DNA of 64,000 nucleotides, taken from positions 186,001-250,000 of the forward strand of contig NZ_VFMY01000001.1 in NCBI RefSeq assembly GCF_006715305.1, read 5' to 3'. Positions 47,020-59,227 of this stretch are shown piece after piece. Positions within the stretch are counted from its first letter, which is position 1. The number at the start of each line of letters is the position of its first letter. The translations under genes were made by a program, and so were the position numbers. The DNA comes from Arthrobacter sp. SLBN-100 (lineage in GTDB: Bacteria; Actinomycetota; Actinomycetes; Actinomycetales; Micrococcaceae). Under the pieces are notes generated by a model, which worked only from the letters and a program-made list of their open reading frames with translations, made no database searches and had not been told where the DNA came from.

Positions 47020-47840
47020 TGGCAACTGTTCTCGATGACATCAACGCCGGTGTCAGGGAGGATATGGACGCCCGGAAGCGCCTCGTTTCCCTGGCTGAAC
47101 TGAAGGACCTGGCCCAGGGCGCAGCACCCGCCCGTGACGCTTGGGCCGCCCTTGGCGGTACCTCCCCGACGCGGGAGCAGTTGAAAGTCATCGCGGAAAT
47201 CAAGCGCCGCAGCCCTTCCAAGGGTGACCTGGCCGCCATCGGCGATCCCGCTTCCCTGGCACAGCAGTATGCCGACGGCGGTGCCTCCGTCATCAGCGTC
47301 CTCACCGAACAGCGCCGCTTCAGCGGGTCCCTGGCGGACCTGGACGCCGTGCGTGCCGCTGTGGACGTGCCGTTGCTGCGCAAGGACTTTACGCTCGACG
47401 AGTACCAGATCTGGGAGGCCCGTGCACACGGCGCGGACCTGATCCTGCTGATTGTGGCGGCGCTCTCCGACGCACAGTTAAGCGAGTTCTCGGCGCTGAG
47501 CCGGGAACTCGGCATGAACGTGCTCGTGGAAACGCACACCGAAGAGGAAATCGAGCGGGCCGTCGCTGCCCAGGCGCGCATCATCGGAGTCAACGTGCGG
47601 AACCTGAAGACCCTCGACGTCGACCGTTCCGTTTTCGCCTCCCTGGCGGGCCTGATTCCGGCTGAGGCCCTCGTGGTGGCCGAATCCGGCGTCCGCGGCG
47701 TGGAGGACGTGGCGCACTACGCCGCCAGCGGCGCCAACGCAATCCTGGTGGGGGAGGCCCTGGTGAGCCACTCCACGCCGCGCGAGCGGATTGCCGAGTT
47801 CACGGCGGCAGGTGCCGCCGCCATCGCCGCCCGGGGCTGA
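47019..47840 (+). CDS. trpC: Indole-3-glycerol phosphate synthase TrpC
   Basis: 273 residues. Catalytic Lys and Glu are in [11 protein letters not shown], Lys in [12 protein letters not shown], and [13 protein letters not shown] and VAESGV follow. It closes the indole ring. There is no fused TrpF domain, and in actinobacteria PriA usually supplies that step. Confidence 0.95.
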   Translation: MATVLDDINAGVREDMDARKRLVSLAELKDLAQGAAPARDAWAALGGTSPTREQLKVIAEIKRRSPSKGDLAAIGDPASLAQQYADGGASVISVLTEQRRFSGSLADLDAVRAAVDVPLLRKDFTLDEYQIWEARAHGADLILLIVAALSDAQLSEFSALSRELGMNVLVETHTEEEIERAVAAQARIIGVNVRNLKTLDVDRSVFASLAGLIPAEALVVAESGVRGVEDVAHYAASGANAILVGEALVSHSTPRERIAEFTAAGAAAIAARG

Positions 47841-47964
47841 CCCACCGCCCTTGGGGCACAGTACGTGGACGGGGGCTGCTTGCCGCCCCCGACGTATTTG
47901 TTTCCGGCCCACCCGCCGGAACACCACACTTACCGAACGATCAACTTCGAACAGGACGGGACTG

Positions 47965-49293
47965 ATGGCTGACGCACCCTCAGGAAACGCTGACAACAAC
48001 GCCGCGGAAGCATTCCTGCAGGGCGGCTCCCTGAAACATGCCCCGGGGCCGTACTTCGGCAGCTACGGGGGGCGCTGGATGCCAGAGTCCCTCATCGCAG
48101 CCTTGGACGAGCTCGAAGAGACGTTCGAGAAGGCCAAGGACGACCCTGATTTCCGGGCCCGGATCGCGGACCTGAATAAGAACTATTCCGGCCGGCCCTC
48201 GCTGCTCACTGAGGCCAAACGGTTCTCGGAGCACGCCGGGGGAGTCCGGATTTTCCTCAAGCGCGAGGACCTGAACCACACCGGTTCCCACAAGATCAAC
48301 AACGTCCTGGGCCAGGCGCTGCTCGCCAAGCGCATGGGCAAGACCCGCGTGATTGCCGAGACCGGCGCCGGCCAGCACGGCGTGGCCAGCGCCACCGCCG
48401 CCGCCCTGATGGGCCTGGAGTGCGTGGTGTACATGGGCGCCGAGGACTGCCGCCGGCAGGCACTGAATGTTGCGCGCATGGAGCTCCTCGGCGCCACCGT
48501 GATCCCGGTGACCAGCGGCTCGCAGACCCTCAAGGACGCCATCAACGAGGCCCTGCGGGACTGGGTGGCCAACGTGGACAACACCCATTACCTCCTGGGC
48601 ACGGCCGCCGGCGCCCACCCGTTCCCGGCGATGGTCCGCTACTTCCACGAGGTGATCGGCGAGGAAGCCCGTGCCCAGATCCTGGACCAGGAAGGCCGGC
48701 TGCCGGATGCGGTCTGCGCCTGCATCGGCGGCGGCTCCAACGCCATCGGCATCTTCCACGGTTTCCTGGACGACCCGTCGGTGAAGATCTACGGGTTCGA
48801 AGCAGGCGGCGACGGCGTGGAAACGGGACGGCACGCGGCCACCATTACCCTCGGCAAGCCGGGCGTCCTGCACGGCGCCCGCTCCTACCTCATGCAGGAC
48901 GACGACGGCCAGACCATCGAGTCCCACTCGATCTCCGCCGGCCTCGACTACCCCGGCGTGGGACCGGAGCATTCCTACCTCTCCGACATTGGACGGGTCA
49001 GCTACGAGCCCATCACGGACAGCGAGGCCATGGAAGCCTTCCGGCTCCTGTGCCGCACCGAAGGCATCATCCCGGCCATTGAATCCGCGCATGCCCTGGC
49101 CGGGGCCATCAAGGTGGGGCAGCGGCTCGCTGCCGAAGCCGCAGCAAGCGGCGGTAGGCCCGAGGACAAGATCGTCATCGTGAACCTTTCGGGCCGCGGG
49201 GACAAGGACGTGGCCACCGCAGCGGAATGGTTTGACCTGTTGGACAAGAATTCGGCCGAGTCCGAAATCGGCAAAGAGGGGGAGCAGCTGTGA
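47965..49293 (+). CDS. trpB: Tryptophan synthase beta chain
   Basis: 442 residues from the ATG at 47965 (acaggacggg upstream). The PLP Lys is in [10 protein letters not shown], and [21 protein letters not shown] and GVGPEHSYL are diagnostic. A spacer of 124 bases separates it from trpC and may hold an internal promoter. The stop overlaps trpA by four bases (GTGA). Confidence 0.96.
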   Translation: MADAPSGNADNNAAEAFLQGGSLKHAPGPYFGSYGGRWMPESLIAALDELEETFEKAKDDPDFRARIADLNKNYSGRPSLLTEAKRFSEHAGGVRIFLKREDLNHTGSHKINNVLGQALLAKRMGKTRVIAETGAGQHGVASATAAALMGLECVVYMGAEDCRRQALNVARMELLGATVIPVTSGSQTLKDAINEALRDWVANVDNTHYLLGTAAGAHPFPAMVRYFHEVIGEEARAQILDQEGRLPDAVCACIGGGSNAIGIFHGFLDDPSVKIYGFEAGGDGVETGRHAATITLGKPGVLHGARSYLMQDDDGQTIESHSISAGLDYPGVGPEHSYLSDIGRVSYEPITDSEAMEAFRLLCRTEGIIPAIESAHALAGAIKVGQRLAAEAAASGGRPEDKIVIVNLSGRGDKDVATAAEWFDLLDKNSAESEIGKEGEQL

Positions 49294-50117
49294 GCACCGC
49301 ACAGAGCATCAGCAAATCGGCCGCGGCCATTGACAAGGCCCGCGCCGAAGGCCGTTCCGCCCTCATCGGCTACCTTCCCGCGGGCTACCCCAGCGTGGAG
49401 GAGACCATCGCCGCGGGCATCGCCCTGGCCGAGAACGGTGCCGACCTCATCGAGATCGGGATCCCCTACTCGGACCCGGTGATGGACGGCCAGGTCATCC
49501 AGGCCGCCACCACGGAGGCCCTGGCCAAAGGCTTCCACGTGCGCCAGGTCTTCGATGTGGTGGCAGGCATCACCAGCAAGACTGACGCCGCCGTCCTGGT
49601 GATGACCTACTGGAACCCGGTCATCCGCATGGGCGTGGACGAGTTCTCACGGCGCCTGTCCGAAGCAGGCGGAGCCGGGCTCATCACCCCTGACCTCATC
49701 CCTGACGAGGCCGCCGAATGGATGGAAGCCTCAGACAAGTACGGCCTGGACCGGGTGTTCCTTGTAGCTCCGTCCTCCACCTCTGAGCGCATGCAGCGCA
49801 CTGTGGACGCCAGCCGCGGCTTCGTCTACGCTGTGTCCATCATGGGCGTCACCGGCGCCCGCACGTCCGTCAGCACTGCTGCCAAGGACGTGGTGGCGGC
49901 AGCACATGCCGCCGGTGCCGAACGCGTATGCGTTGGCCTAGGCGTCTCCAACGCCGAGCAGGTCCGCGAGATCGCCGCGTACGCCGAAGGCGTGATCGTG
50001 GGCACCGCACTGGTGGCCGCCATCCGCGACGGCGGCGTGGACGCCGTCGCCGCCCTCACCAAGGACCTCAGCACGGGCCTGACGAGGGAAACCGGCCTGA
50101 CCAGGGAAGAAGCCTAA
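49290..50117 (+). CDS. trpA: Tryptophan synthase alpha chain
   Basis: 275 residues from a GTG in the trpB stop. Catalytic Glu and Asp are in [16 protein letters not shown], and [12 protein letters not shown] and [12 protein letters not shown] are conserved loops. It splits indole-3-glycerol phosphate and passes indole to TrpB. lgt starts three bases after its stop. Confidence 0.95.
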   Translation: MSTAQSISKSAAAIDKARAEGRSALIGYLPAGYPSVEETIAAGIALAENGADLIEIGIPYSDPVMDGQVIQAATTEALAKGFHVRQVFDVVAGITSKTDAAVLVMTYWNPVIRMGVDEFSRRLSEAGGAGLITPDLIPDEAAEWMEASDKYGLDRVFLVAPSSTSERMQRTVDASRGFVYAVSIMGVTGARTSVSTAAKDVVAAAHAAGAERVCVGLGVSNAEQVREIAAYAEGVIVGTALVAAIRDGGVDAVAALTKDLSTGLTRETGLTREEA

Positions 50118-50120
50118 TCC

Positions 50121-51275
50121 ATGCAGACGCTCCTTCAGGCAGCCGCCATGGTGCCGGCCAGCATTCCCAGCCCGGACTGGTCCGGCTTCGACATCCCCCT
50201 GCCCTGGGGAACGCTGCGGATCCACGCCTACGCGTTGTGCATCCTGGCCGGGATCGTGGCGGGCCTGTGGCTGACTTCCGTCCGCTGGGCCAGGCGCGGA
50301 GCACCTGAAGGCAGCGTCTGGGACATTGTGGTCTGGGCGATCCCCTTCGGTATTATCGGCGGCCGGCTGTACCACGTGGTTTCATCACCGGACGCCTACT
50401 TCGGCCCGGGTTTTGACGGCACTGGCGACCTCTCCCTGATCCCGCAGATCCAGCGCGGCGGTTTGGGCATCTGGGGCGCCGTTGTCCTTGGCGTTCTGGG
50501 CGCGTGGATCGGCTGCCGCCGCAGCGGGGTCAAACTCAGCGCATTCCTCGACGCCGCCGCACCGGGGCTGCTGCTGGCCCAGGCCGTGGGCCGTTGGGGC
50601 AACTACTTCAACCAGGAGCTTTTCGGCGGCCCCACCACGCTGCCCTGGGGACTGCAGGTTGACGCGGACAACCCGAACTTTCCGGCCGGAGTAGCCGTTG
50701 ACACCCTGTTCCACCCAACGTTCCTCTACGAATCGCTCTGGAACCTGGCCGGCGTCGTCGCCCTGCTCGCACTGGACCGGAAGTTCAACTTCCGCCGCAG
50801 CAGGCTGTTCTGGCTCTACGCCATGTATTACACCCTGGGCAGGGTCTGGATCGAAGCCATGCGCATCGACGACGCTGAACAGATCTCGCTGTTCGGCATC
50901 ACCACCCGCCTGAATGTCTGGACCAGCATCCTCGTTTTCCTGGCGGCACTGACGGCGTTCATCCTGCTGGGACTCAAGAAGCCGGCGGGCGCTGACAGCC
51001 CCTATCTGCAGGGCCGTCAACCGGCGGAAAAGCAGGACGGCGGGGACGTAACAGGTACCGGTGATTCGGTCCGTGATACGGACCCCGTTGTCTCAGATAG
51101 TGAATTGCGTGATAATCTCCCTGATAACCAAAGTGGTTCCCGGCGTGCTTCCGTCCCCACGGAAGAGGCCGAGGCTGCGCCGGCCGGCCCCAAGCCGGGA
51201 CCGGACGCGACCGCTGCCGGACGTTCCGGCAGCACAGCCACAGGAACCGCGCCGGAAGCCGGCACTACGAAGTAG
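50121..51275 (+). CDS. lgt: Prolipoprotein diacylglyceryl transferase
   Basis: 384 residues with seven or so membrane helices. The Lgt signature GRWGNYFNQELFGG (about 155) and HPTFLYESLWNL are present, with GIIGGRLYHVV before them. It attaches diacylglycerol to lipoprotein Cys in the cytoplasmic membrane. About 90 residues after the last helix are disordered and acidic (ending EAGTTK), longer than in E. coli. It is probably transcribed from the trp operon. Confidence 0.94.
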   Translation: MQTLLQAAAMVPASIPSPDWSGFDIPLPWGTLRIHAYALCILAGIVAGLWLTSVRWARRGAPEGSVWDIVVWAIPFGIIGGRLYHVVSSPDAYFGPGFDGTGDLSLIPQIQRGGLGIWGAVVLGVLGAWIGCRRSGVKLSAFLDAAAPGLLLAQAVGRWGNYFNQELFGGPTTLPWGLQVDADNPNFPAGVAVDTLFHPTFLYESLWNLAGVVALLALDRKFNFRRSRLFWLYAMYYTLGRVWIEAMRIDDAEQISLFGITTRLNVWTSILVFLAALTAFILLGLKKPAGADSPYLQGRQPAEKQDGGDVTGTGDSVRDTDPVVSDSELRDNLPDNQSGSRRASVPTEEAEAAPAGPKPGPDATAAGRSGSTATGTAPEAGTTK

Positions 51276-51406
51276 CGCGCGGCCAGGCAGGGCAGCAGAG
51301 CCACCGCTCAAAGCTCCCAATCACCACAGTGTCGTGGCATCGGGGCCATCCTGGCCAGCACAGAGCTGCTGGCTGGTGTTGCCCGGGGCAGGGGCCTGCG
51401 TAACTG

Positions 51407-51436
51407 TTAGTTCAGCAGGCCACGCTGACCTACAAT
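51407..51436 (+). promoter_or_regulatory. Candidate promoter of gltB
   Basis: ttagtt (51407-51412) and tacaat (51431-51436) lie 18 bases apart, and the -10 is close to consensus. The transcript would have a leader of about 95 bases before the gltB ATG. No known riboswitch is recognised in it. Confidence 0.45.
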
Positions 51437-51538
51437 TTCCAGTAAGTAACACTTTGTTGTGCCCATATGACCGGCGCCCGACGAGTGGGGCCAACGGTGT
51501 CCCTTCCATACGCACGATCAGGAGGAAGGACGTCTCCC

Positions 51539-54500
51539 ATGACCCAAACTCTTCACACTCCCAGCTGGTCTGAACCGGATCAGCCTGAGGCTGCCATGTC
51601 GCCGTTCAAGCGCTTCGCATCCCTGCCGGAGGCAAGCGGGCTGTACAACCCCGAGCAGGAGAAGGACGCCTGCGGTCTTGCGATCATCGCCACCCTCCGC
51701 GGCGAGCCCGGCTACGACATCGTCGATGCCGCCCTGACCGCCCTGCGCAACCTTGAGCACCGCGGTGCCGTAGGTGCGGACGAAGGCACCGGTGACGGCG
51801 CAGGCCTCCTCATGCAGATCCCGGATGAGTTCTTCCGTGCGGTCACTGAGTTCGAACTGCCCGGCCCCGGCCAGTACGTGGCCGGTACTGCGTTCCTGCC
51901 GGCCGAGCAGCGCGAAGCCGACGCCGCGAAGGCCGGCATCGAAGGCCTCGCAGCCGACGAGGGCCTGAAGGTCCTGGGCTGGCGCGAAGTGCCCGTTGTC
52001 GCCGACCTCGTCGGTGCCATGGCGCGCGCCTGCATGCCCTACTTCTCCCAGCCGTTCCTGGCGTCCGCCACCGGCGAGGAACTGGACCGCAACGAACTGG
52101 ACTCCCGCGCCTGGCGGATCCGCAAGCGTGCCCAGAACAAGTTCGGCGTGTACTTCCCGTCGCTGTCCTCGCGGACCATCGTCTACAAGGGCATGCTCAC
52201 CACCGCCCAGCTGGAGCCGTTCTACCCGGACCTTTCGGACAAACGGTTCAAGACCAAACTGGCAATCGTCCACTCGCGCTTCTCCACCAACACCTTCCCG
52301 TCCTGGCCGTTGGCGCAGCCGTTCCGCACCATCGCCCACAACGGTGAAATCAACACCGTCAAGGGCAACCGGAACTGGATGCGTGCCCGCCAGTCCCAGC
52401 TCGCCAACCCGCTGCTGGGTGACTCGCCGGAAGAGCTGTACCCGATCTGCACCCCCGGTGCTTCGGATTCCGCGTCCTTCGACGAGGTAGCAGAGCTGCT
52501 GTGGCTCTCCGGCCGCCCCATCACGCACTCGATCATGATGATGATCCCTGAGGCCTGGGAAAACCACGCCACCATGGATCCGGCACGGCGTGCGTTCTAC
52601 GAGTACCACTCCCTGCTGATGGAACCGTGGGACGGCCCGGCGGCTGTTTCCTTCACGGACGGCAACCTCGTGGGCGCCACCCTGGACCGCAACGGCCTGC
52701 GCCCGGGCCGCTTCTGGATCACCGAGGACGGCCTGATCGTCTTCGCCTCCGAGGTGGGCGTGATCGACGTCGAAGCCTCCAAGGTGGTTAAGAAGGGCCG
52801 CGTGTCCCCGGGCAAGATGTTCCTGGTGGACACCGAATCCGGCCGCATCATCGACGACGAAGAGGTCAAGGCCGAGGTGGCCGCCGCCAACCCGTGGGCG
52901 GAGTGGGTCAAGGACAACCTGATCGACCTCAACGACCTTCCCGAGCGCGAGCACGTGGTCCACACGGCCGCGTCCGTCAACATCCGCCAGCGCACCTTCG
53001 GCTACACCACGGAGGAACTGAAGATCCTGCTGGGCCCGATGGCCCGCACCGGCGCCGAACCGCTGGGTGCCATGGGCTCGGACACCCCGGTGGCCGTGCT
53101 GTCCAAGCGCCCCCGGCTGCTCTTCGATTACTTCGTGCAGTCCTTCGCCCAGGTGACCAACCCGCCGCTGGACGCCATCCGCGAGGAATTGGTCACGTCG
53201 CTGACCTGTGCCATCGGCCCCAACGGCAACCTCCTGGACACCAAGCAGGTCCGCCAGCCCCAGGTCCAGCTGCCGTTCCCGGTGATCAACAACGACCAGC
53301 TCGCCAAGATCGCCAACATCGAGGACGCCGAGGGCAACCGCGTTGCCATGAAGGTCCGCGGCCTGTACCGCCCCGAAGGCGGCGAAAACGCGCTCCGTGC
53401 CCGGCTGACGGAAATCTGCGAGCAGGTTTCCGGTGCCATCAACCGCGGTGTCCAGTACGTGGTGCTGTCCGACCGCGACTCGAACGCACAGTGGGCGCCC
53501 ATCCCGTCCCTGCTGCTGGTCAGCGCCGTGCACCACCACCTGCTGCGCAGCGCCAACCGCACCAAGACCGCCCTGGTGGTCGAAGCCGGCGACGTCCGCG
53601 AGACGCACCATGTGGCCGTTCTCATCGGTTACGGCGCCTCCGCCGTCAACCCGTACCTGGCGATGGAATCCGTGGAGCAGCTGATTGCTGCCGGCGACGT
53701 GACCGGCGTCACCCCCCAGGACGGCGTTTACAACCTCATCAAGGGCCTGGGCAAGGGCGTCCTGAAGATCATGTCCAAGATGGGCATCTCCACCGTGGCG
53801 TCCTACACCGGTGCGCAGACGTTCGAGGCACTGGGCCTGGGCCAGGAACTGGTGGACGAATTCTTCGCCGGAACGCACTCACAGCTGGGTGGCGTTGGCC
53901 TGGACGTCATCGCGGCTGAAGTGTCCGCGCGCCACCAGATGGCCTACCCCGAGGGCGGCATCGAGCTGCCCCACCGCCCGCTGCTGGGCGGCGGCGAATA
54001 CCAGTGGCGCCGTGACGGTGAGCCGCACCTGTTCAACCCGGAGACCGTCTTCCGGCTGCAGCACGCCACACGTGAACGCCGCTACGATATCTTCAAGGCC
54101 TACACCAAGGGCGTGGACGATCAGTCCCAGAACCTGATGACCCTGCGCGGGCTGCTCAAGTTCAAGAACGAGCGTCCTGCGGTTCCGCTGGAAGAGGTTG
54201 AGCCCGTCTCCAGCATCGTCAAGCGGTTCTCTACGGGTGCCATGAGCTACGGCTCCATCTCCCAGGAGGCCCACGAGACGCTGGCCATCGCCATGAACCA
54301 GCTGGGCGGCAAGTCCAACACCGGTGAAGGCGGCGAGGACGTGGAGCGCCTGCTCGACCCCAAGCGCCGCTCCGCCGTCAAGCAGATCGCTTCCGGCCGC
54401 TTCGGCGTCACCAGCCTCTATCTGACCAACGCTGACGACATCCAGATCAAGATGGCGCAGGGTGCGAAGCCCGGCGAAGGCGGCCAGCTGATGGCGCAGA

Positions 54501-56152
54501 AGGTCTACCCGTGGGTGGCCCGGACACGGCACTCGACCCCCGGCGTCGGACTCATCTCCCCGCCCCCGCACCACGACATCTACTCGATCGAGGACCTGGC
54601 GCAGCTGATTTACGATGCCAAGCGCGCCAACCCTTCGGCCAGGGTGCACGTAAAGCTCGTCTCCGAGGTAGGGATCGGCACTGTGGCGTCCGGCGTGACC
54701 AAGGCGAAGGCCGACGTCGTGCTCGTTTCCGGCCACGACGGCGGAACCGGCGCCTCGCCGCTGAACTCGCTCAAGCACGCCGGCGTCCCGTGGGAGCTCG
54801 GCCTCGCCGAGACCCAGCAGACGCTGATGCTCAACGGCCTGCGCGACCGTGTGGTGGTGCAGGTCGACGGCCAGCTCAAGACCGGCCGCGACGTGGTGAT
54901 CGCCGCGCTGCTCGGCGGCGAGGAGTTTGGCTTCGCCACCGCACCGCTGGTGGTGGAAGGCTGCATCATGATGCGGGTCTGCCACCTGGACACCTGCCCG
55001 GTGGGCGTGGCCACCCAGAACCCGGAACTGCGGGCACGCTTCAGCGGCAAGCCCGAGTTCGTGGTCAACTTCTTCGAGTTCCTCGCAGAGGAAGTCCGCG
55101 AAATCCTGGCCGAGCTGGGCTTCCGCAGCCTGGAAGAGGCCATCGGCCACGCCGAGGTCCTCGATGCCCGGGAAGCGGTCAACCACTGGAAGGCCGACGG
55201 CCTGGACCTGGATCCGATCCTGCACGGGCTGGAGTTCGACGACGACGCCCCGCTGCGGAACATGACCGGCCAGAACCACGAGCTGGACAAGCACTTCGAC
55301 CAGCGGCTCATCACCATGGCCACCGAAGCCCTGACGGACCGCAGTCCGGTGAAGATCTCCGTTGACGTGATCAACACGGACCGTTCCGTGGGCACCATGC
55401 TGGGCCACGTGGTCACCAAGACGTTCAGCACGGACGTCCTGGCCACGGACACCATCGACGTCACCCTGAGCGGCACCGCCGGCCAGTCCCTGGGCGCGTT
55501 CCTGCCCGCAGGCATCACCCTGCGGCTGTTCGGCGACTCAAACGACTACGTGGGCAAGGGACTCTCCGGCGGGCGCATCATCGTCCGGCCGGACCGCACC
55601 AACGTGTTCAAGGCCGAAACGAACGTCATCGCCGGCAACGTGATCGGCTACGGCGCCACGAGCGGTGAAATGTTCCTGCGCGGCCAGGTGGGCGAACGCT
55701 TCCTGGTCCGCAACTCGGGTGCCACCGCCGTCGTCGAAGGCATCGGCGACCACGGCTGCGAGTACATGACCGGTGGCCAGACCCTGATCATCGGCCGTAC
55801 CGGGCGCAACTTCGGCGCCGGCATGTCCGGCGGCACCGCCTACGTCCTGGACCTGGACACTGCCAAGGTCAACAAGGACGCCCTGCAGTCCGGCGAACTC
55901 CAGCTCCGCGAGCTGGACGCCGAAGACCGCGACATCGTGCACGGCCTCCTGGTCAAGCACGTTGAAGAAACTGACTCCCAGCTGGCCGCGCGCCTCCTCG
56001 AGAACTTCGATGACACCGCTGCCCGCATTACCAAGGTGCTGCCGCGCGACTATGCGGCCGTGCTGCAAACCCGTCTCGACGCCATCGAAGAGGGCCTGGA
56101 CCCCGACGGCGAAGAAGTGTGGTCCCGAATCCTGGAGGTAACCGGTGGCTGA
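51539..56152 (+). CDS. gltB: Glutamate synthase (NADPH) large subunit
   Basis: 1537 residues from the ATG at 51539 with aggaggaagga upstream; a longer in-frame start is less likely. The N-terminal Cys45 in KDACGLAI is the glutaminase nucleophile exposed after removal of a 44-residue propeptide. The FMN/synthase domain follows, with the [3Fe-4S] Cys in [15 protein letters not shown] (about 1141-1155), and the C-terminus is a beta-helix (GGRIIVRPD). It makes two glutamates from glutamine and 2-oxoglutarate together with GltD. Confidence 0.97.
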   Translation: MTQTLHTPSWSEPDQPEAAMSPFKRFASLPEASGLYNPEQEKDACGLAIIATLRGEPGYDIVDAALTALRNLEHRGAVGADEGTGDGAGLLMQIPDEFFRAVTEFELPGPGQYVAGTAFLPAEQREADAAKAGIEGLAADEGLKVLGWREVPVVADLVGAMARACMPYFSQPFLASATGEELDRNELDSRAWRIRKRAQNKFGVYFPSLSSRTIVYKGMLTTAQLEPFYPDLSDKRFKTKLAIVHSRFSTNTFPSWPLAQPFRTIAHNGEINTVKGNRNWMRARQSQLANPLLGDSPEELYPICTPGASDSASFDEVAELLWLSGRPITHSIMMMIPEAWENHATMDPARRAFYEYHSLLMEPWDGPAAVSFTDGNLVGATLDRNGLRPGRFWITEDGLIVFASEVGVIDVEASKVVKKGRVSPGKMFLVDTESGRIIDDEEVKAEVAAANPWAEWVKDNLIDLNDLPEREHVVHTAASVNIRQRTFGYTTEELKILLGPMARTGAEPLGAMGSDTPVAVLSKRPRLLFDYFVQSFAQVTNPPLDAIREELVTSLTCAIGPNGNLLDTKQVRQPQVQLPFPVINNDQLAKIANIEDAEGNRVAMKVRGLYRPEGGENALRARLTEICEQVSGAINRGVQYVVLSDRDSNAQWAPIPSLLLVSAVHHHLLRSANRTKTALVVEAGDVRETHHVAVLIGYGASAVNPYLAMESVEQLIAAGDVTGVTPQDGVYNLIKGLGKGVLKIMSKMGISTVASYTGAQTFEALGLGQELVDEFFAGTHSQLGGVGLDVIAAEVSARHQMAYPEGGIELPHRPLLGGGEYQWRRDGEPHLFNPETVFRLQHATRERRYDIFKAYTKGVDDQSQNLMTLRGLLKFKNERPAVPLEEVEPVSSIVKRFSTGAMSYGSISQEAHETLAIAMNQLGGKSNTGEGGEDVERLLDPKRRSAVKQIASGRFGVTSLYLTNADDIQIKMAQGAKPGEGGQLMAQKVYPWVARTRHSTPGVGLISPPPHHDIYSIEDLAQLIYDAKRANPSARVHVKLVSEVGIGTVASGVTKAKADVVLVSGHDGGTGASPLNSLKHAGVPWELGLAETQQTLMLNGLRDRVVVQVDGQLKTGRDVVIAALLGGEEFGFATAPLVVEGCIMMRVCHLDTCPVGVATQNPELRARFSGKPEFVVNFFEFLAEEVREILAELGFRSLEEAIGHAEVLDAREAVNHWKADGLDLDPILHGLEFDDDAPLRNMTGQNHELDKHFDQRLITMATEALTDRSPVKISVDVINTDRSVGTMLGHVVTKTFSTDVLATDTIDVTLSGTAGQSLGAFLPAGITLRLFGDSNDYVGKGLSGGRIIVRPDRTNVFKAETNVIAGNVIGYGATSGEMFLRGQVGERFLVRNSGATAVVEGIGDHGCEYMTGGQTLIIGRTGRNFGAGMSGGTAYVLDLDTAKVNKDALQSGELQLRELDAEDRDIVHGLLVKHVEETDSQLAARLLENFDDTAARITKVLPRDYAAVLQTRLDAIEEGLDPDGEEVWSRILEVTGG

Positions 56153-57602
56153 TCCACGCGGATTTTTGAAAGTACGTCAGCGTGAAACCCAGCCGCGCCG
56201 TCCCGTTCCCGTCCGCATCATGGACTGGAAGGAAGTGTACGAGGCGCAGGAAAAGGGCACCCTGAAGGCCCAGGCCGGCCGCTGCATGGACTGCGGCGTG
56301 CCGTTCTGCCACCAGGGCTGCCCGCTGGGCAACCTCATTCCCGAGTGGAACGACCTCATGTGGCGGGACAAGGGCGAGGAAGCCATCGAGCGCCTCCACG
56401 CCACCAACAACTTCCCGGAGTTCACCGGCCGCCTGTGCCCCGCCCCGTGCGAGGCATCGTGCGTGCTGGGGATCAACCAGCCCGCCGTGACCATCAAGCA
56501 GGTGGAAGTCTCCATCATCGACGAAGCCTGGGACAACGGCTGGGTCAACCCGCTGCCTCCCGCACGACTGACGGGAAAGACCGTTGCCGTCGTCGGCTCC
56601 GGGCCTGCCGGCCTGGCCGTCGCACAGCAGCTGACGCGCGTGGGCCACACCGTGGCTGTGTACGAGCGCGACGACAAGATCGGCGGCCTGCTGCGGTACG
56701 GCATCCCCGACTTCAAGATGGAAAAAGAGCAGGTTGACCGCCGCGTCGAGCAGATGAAGGCGGAGGGGACCCGCTTCCGCACCGGTGTAACGGTGGGCAC
56801 GGACGTGACCTGGGAGCAGCTGCGCAGGCGCTACGACGCCGTCGTGGTCTGCACCGGCGCTACGGTTCCGCGCGACCTGCCCATCCCGGGCCGGGACCTT
56901 GAAGGTGTCCACTTCGCCATGGATTACCTCGTTCCGGCAAACCGCGTCGTAGCGGGGGAGTCGGTGGAGAACCAGATCCACGCCCAGGGCAAGCACGTAG
57001 TGATCCTTGGCGGCGGCGATACCGGAGCTGACTGCCTCGGCACCGCCCACCGGCACGGCGCTGCCTCAGTTACCACGCTTGCCATCGGCAAGCAGCCCCC
57101 GGCCGAGCGTGCCGGCCACCAGCCGTGGCCGACGTTCCCCACCCTCTTTGAGGTGGCCAGCGCCCACGAGGAAGGCGGCGAGCGGACCTATCTCGCCTCG
57201 ACCGTGGAGTTCGTTGGCGAAAACGGCAAGCTCACCGGCGTCAAGGTAGCCGAGACGGAATTCGTGGACGGCAAGCGCCTCCCCAAGGCAGGAACCGAGC
57301 GGATCATTCCCGCCGACCTGGTGTTCCTGTCCCTGGGCTTCACCGGCGCCGAGCCTGCGGGCATCACCGAACAGGTGCACGCGGAATTCGACGGCCGCGG
57401 CAACGTCTCCCGCGACGGCTACTACATGACCAACACCGAGGGCGTTTTTGTCGCCGGCGACGCCGGCCGCGGACAGTCCCTCATTGTGTGGGCCATCGCC
57501 GAAGGACGCGCCGCTGCAGCAGCTGTGGACAAGTACCTGATGGGCAGCACCATCCTGCCCGCACCCGTGGCGCCTACCGACCGGGCCATCGCCGTCCTCT
57601 AG
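56145..57602 (+). CDS. gltD: Glutamate synthase small subunit
   Basis: 485 residues from a GTG that overlaps the gltB end by eight bases, with ggagg seven bases upstream. Two [4Fe-4S] clusters are carried by [18 protein letters not shown] and [17 protein letters not shown] binding is at [11 protein letters not shown] and NADPH binding at [11 protein letters not shown]. It passes electrons from NADPH to GltB. Confidence 0.96.
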   Translation: MADPRGFLKVRQRETQPRRPVPVRIMDWKEVYEAQEKGTLKAQAGRCMDCGVPFCHQGCPLGNLIPEWNDLMWRDKGEEAIERLHATNNFPEFTGRLCPAPCEASCVLGINQPAVTIKQVEVSIIDEAWDNGWVNPLPPARLTGKTVAVVGSGPAGLAVAQQLTRVGHTVAVYERDDKIGGLLRYGIPDFKMEKEQVDRRVEQMKAEGTRFRTGVTVGTDVTWEQLRRRYDAVVVCTGATVPRDLPIPGRDLEGVHFAMDYLVPANRVVAGESVENQIHAQGKHVVILGGGDTGADCLGTAHRHGAASVTTLAIGKQPPAERAGHQPWPTFPTLFEVASAHEEGGERTYLASTVEFVGENGKLTGVKVAETEFVDGKRLPKAGTERIIPADLVFLSLGFTGAEPAGITEQVHAEFDGRGNVSRDGYYMTNTEGVFVAGDAGRGQSLIVWAIAEGRAAAAAVDKYLMGSTILPAPVAPTDRAIAVL

Positions 57603-57666
57603 AGCTGCACCGAGGGTTCACCTCTTCGACAACTTAACCAATGCAAGAGACCAATAGGGTAGGTAT

Positions 57667-59157
57667 ATGAGACGCGCAAAAATTGTGGCTACGTTCGGCC
57701 CGGCAATTGCCAGCTATGAAAACACCCTCGCGGTGCTGGAAGCCGGCGTTGACGTCGCCCGCATGAACATGAGCCACGGCGACTACACCGTGCATGACAA
57801 CACCTACGAGAACGTCCGGAAGGCAGCCGCCGACCTTGGCAAGGCTGTGGCTATCATGGCCGACCTGCAGGGACCCAAGATCCGCCTGGGCCGCTTCGTC
57901 GACGGACCGCACGCCCTGGCCGTCGGTGACACGTTCACTATCACCACCGAGGACGTCCCCGGCACCAAGGACATCTGCTCCACCACGCTGAAGAGCCTCA
58001 CCGAGGACGTCAACGTGGGAGACGCGCTGCTGATCGACGACGGCAAGGTTGCGCTGCGTGCCACGGCCGTCGACGACGTCAAGGTCGTTACCGAGGTGAC
58101 CGTGGGCGGCATGGTGTCCAACAACAAGGGCATCAACCTTCCCGGCGTGGCCGTCAACGTTCCCGCGCTGAGCGAAAAGGATGAGGACGACCTGCGCTGG
58201 GCCATGCGCCGCGGTGTTGACCTGGTGGCCCTGTCATTCGTGCGTGACGCCTCCGACATCACCCGCGTGCACGAGATCATGGACGAGGAAGGCCGCCGCG
58301 TGCCCGTCATCGCCAAGATCGAAAAGCCGCAGGCCGTGGAGCAGCTGCCCGAGATCATCGACGCGTTCGACGCCATCATGGTGGCCCGTGGCGACCTGGG
58401 TGTGGAACTTCCGCTGGAGGAAGTGCCGATCGTACAGAAGCGCGCCATCGAACTGGCCCGCCGCTGGGCCAAGCCGGTCATCGTGGCAACGCAGGTCCTG
58501 GAATCCATGATCGACAACCCTCGCCCCACCCGCGCCGAGGCTTCCGACTGCGCCAATGCCGTGCTTGATGGTGCCGACGCCGTGATGCTCTCCGGTGAGA
58601 CCAGCGTGGGCAAGTACCCGATTGAGACCGTCAAGGTTATGGCCCGGATCATCGAGTCCACCGAGGTCCACGGCCTGGAGCGCGTCCCCCCGCTGGGCAC
58701 CAAGCCCAAGACCCGCGGCGGCGCAATCACCCGTGCCGCCGTCGAAATCGCCGACCAGCTGGACGCCAAGTACATCTGTGCGTTCACCCAGTCGGGCGAT
58801 TCCGCACGCCGCCTGTCCCGCCTGCGCCCCATCAAGCCGGTCTTCGCCTTCACCCCGGTGGAGCAGGTCTGGAACCAGCTGGCACTGACGTGGGGCATCC
58901 AGCCGGTGCTGGTCCAGATGGTGGACCACACCGATGCGATGACCGCTCAGGTTGACCGCAGCCTCATGGAGATGGAACTTGTTCAGGACGGTGACCTGGT
59001 GGTCATCGCCGCCGGTTCCCCTCCCGGAAAGGCCGGTTCCACCAATTCCCTGAAGGTGCACAAGGTGGGTGACCTTGCCGACTCCACTTATGCGGGTGAA
59101 GTCAGCAGCAACAAGGAAAAGCTCGGCCCCTGGCCGGAACGGAAGAAGAAGGCTTAG
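57667..59157 (+). CDS. pyk: Pyruvate kinase
   Basis: 496 residues. MNMSHGDY, LQGPKIRLG, VIAKIEKPQAVE, MVARGDLGVELP and MLSGETSVGKYP are the catalytic and K+/Mg2+ sites; the C-terminal domain (about 345-480) is present. It makes pyruvate and ATP in the last step of glycolysis. agggtagg lies before the ATG. A strong terminator follows. Confidence 0.97.
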   Translation: MRRAKIVATFGPAIASYENTLAVLEAGVDVARMNMSHGDYTVHDNTYENVRKAAADLGKAVAIMADLQGPKIRLGRFVDGPHALAVGDTFTITTEDVPGTKDICSTTLKSLTEDVNVGDALLIDDGKVALRATAVDDVKVVTEVTVGGMVSNNKGINLPGVAVNVPALSEKDEDDLRWAMRRGVDLVALSFVRDASDITRVHEIMDEEGRRVPVIAKIEKPQAVEQLPEIIDAFDAIMVARGDLGVELPLEEVPIVQKRAIELARRWAKPVIVATQVLESMIDNPRPTRAEASDCANAVLDGADAVMLSGETSVGKYPIETVKVMARIIESTEVHGLERVPPLGTKPKTRGGAITRAAVEIADQLDAKYICAFTQSGDSARRLSRLRPIKPVFAFTPVEQVWNQLALTWGIQPVLVQMVDHTDAMTAQVDRSLMEMELVQDGDLVVIAAGSPPGKAGSTNSLKVHKVGDLADSTYAGEVSSNKEKLGPWPERKKKA

Positions 59158-59172
59158 GCTTTCTAAGCAACA

Positions 59173-59214
59173 AAAAGGGAGGATCTCCGCCGTGTGGCGG
59201 GGATCCTCCCTTTT
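59173..59214. terminator. Bidirectional terminator between pyk and pdtaR
   Basis: aaaagggaggatc (59173-59185) and gatcctccctttt (59202-59214) form a perfect 13-bp outer stem around a ccgcc/ggcgg inner stem. A/T tracts at both ends let it act for the convergent pyk and pdtaR transcripts. Confidence 0.95.
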
Positions 59215-59227
59215 GTTTACAACGCTC

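Noticed and set aside
51518..53878. Long open frame (786 codons) opposite gltB
   Set aside because: Mirror of the gltB codon bias; no motif, and composition typical of antisense shadow frames.
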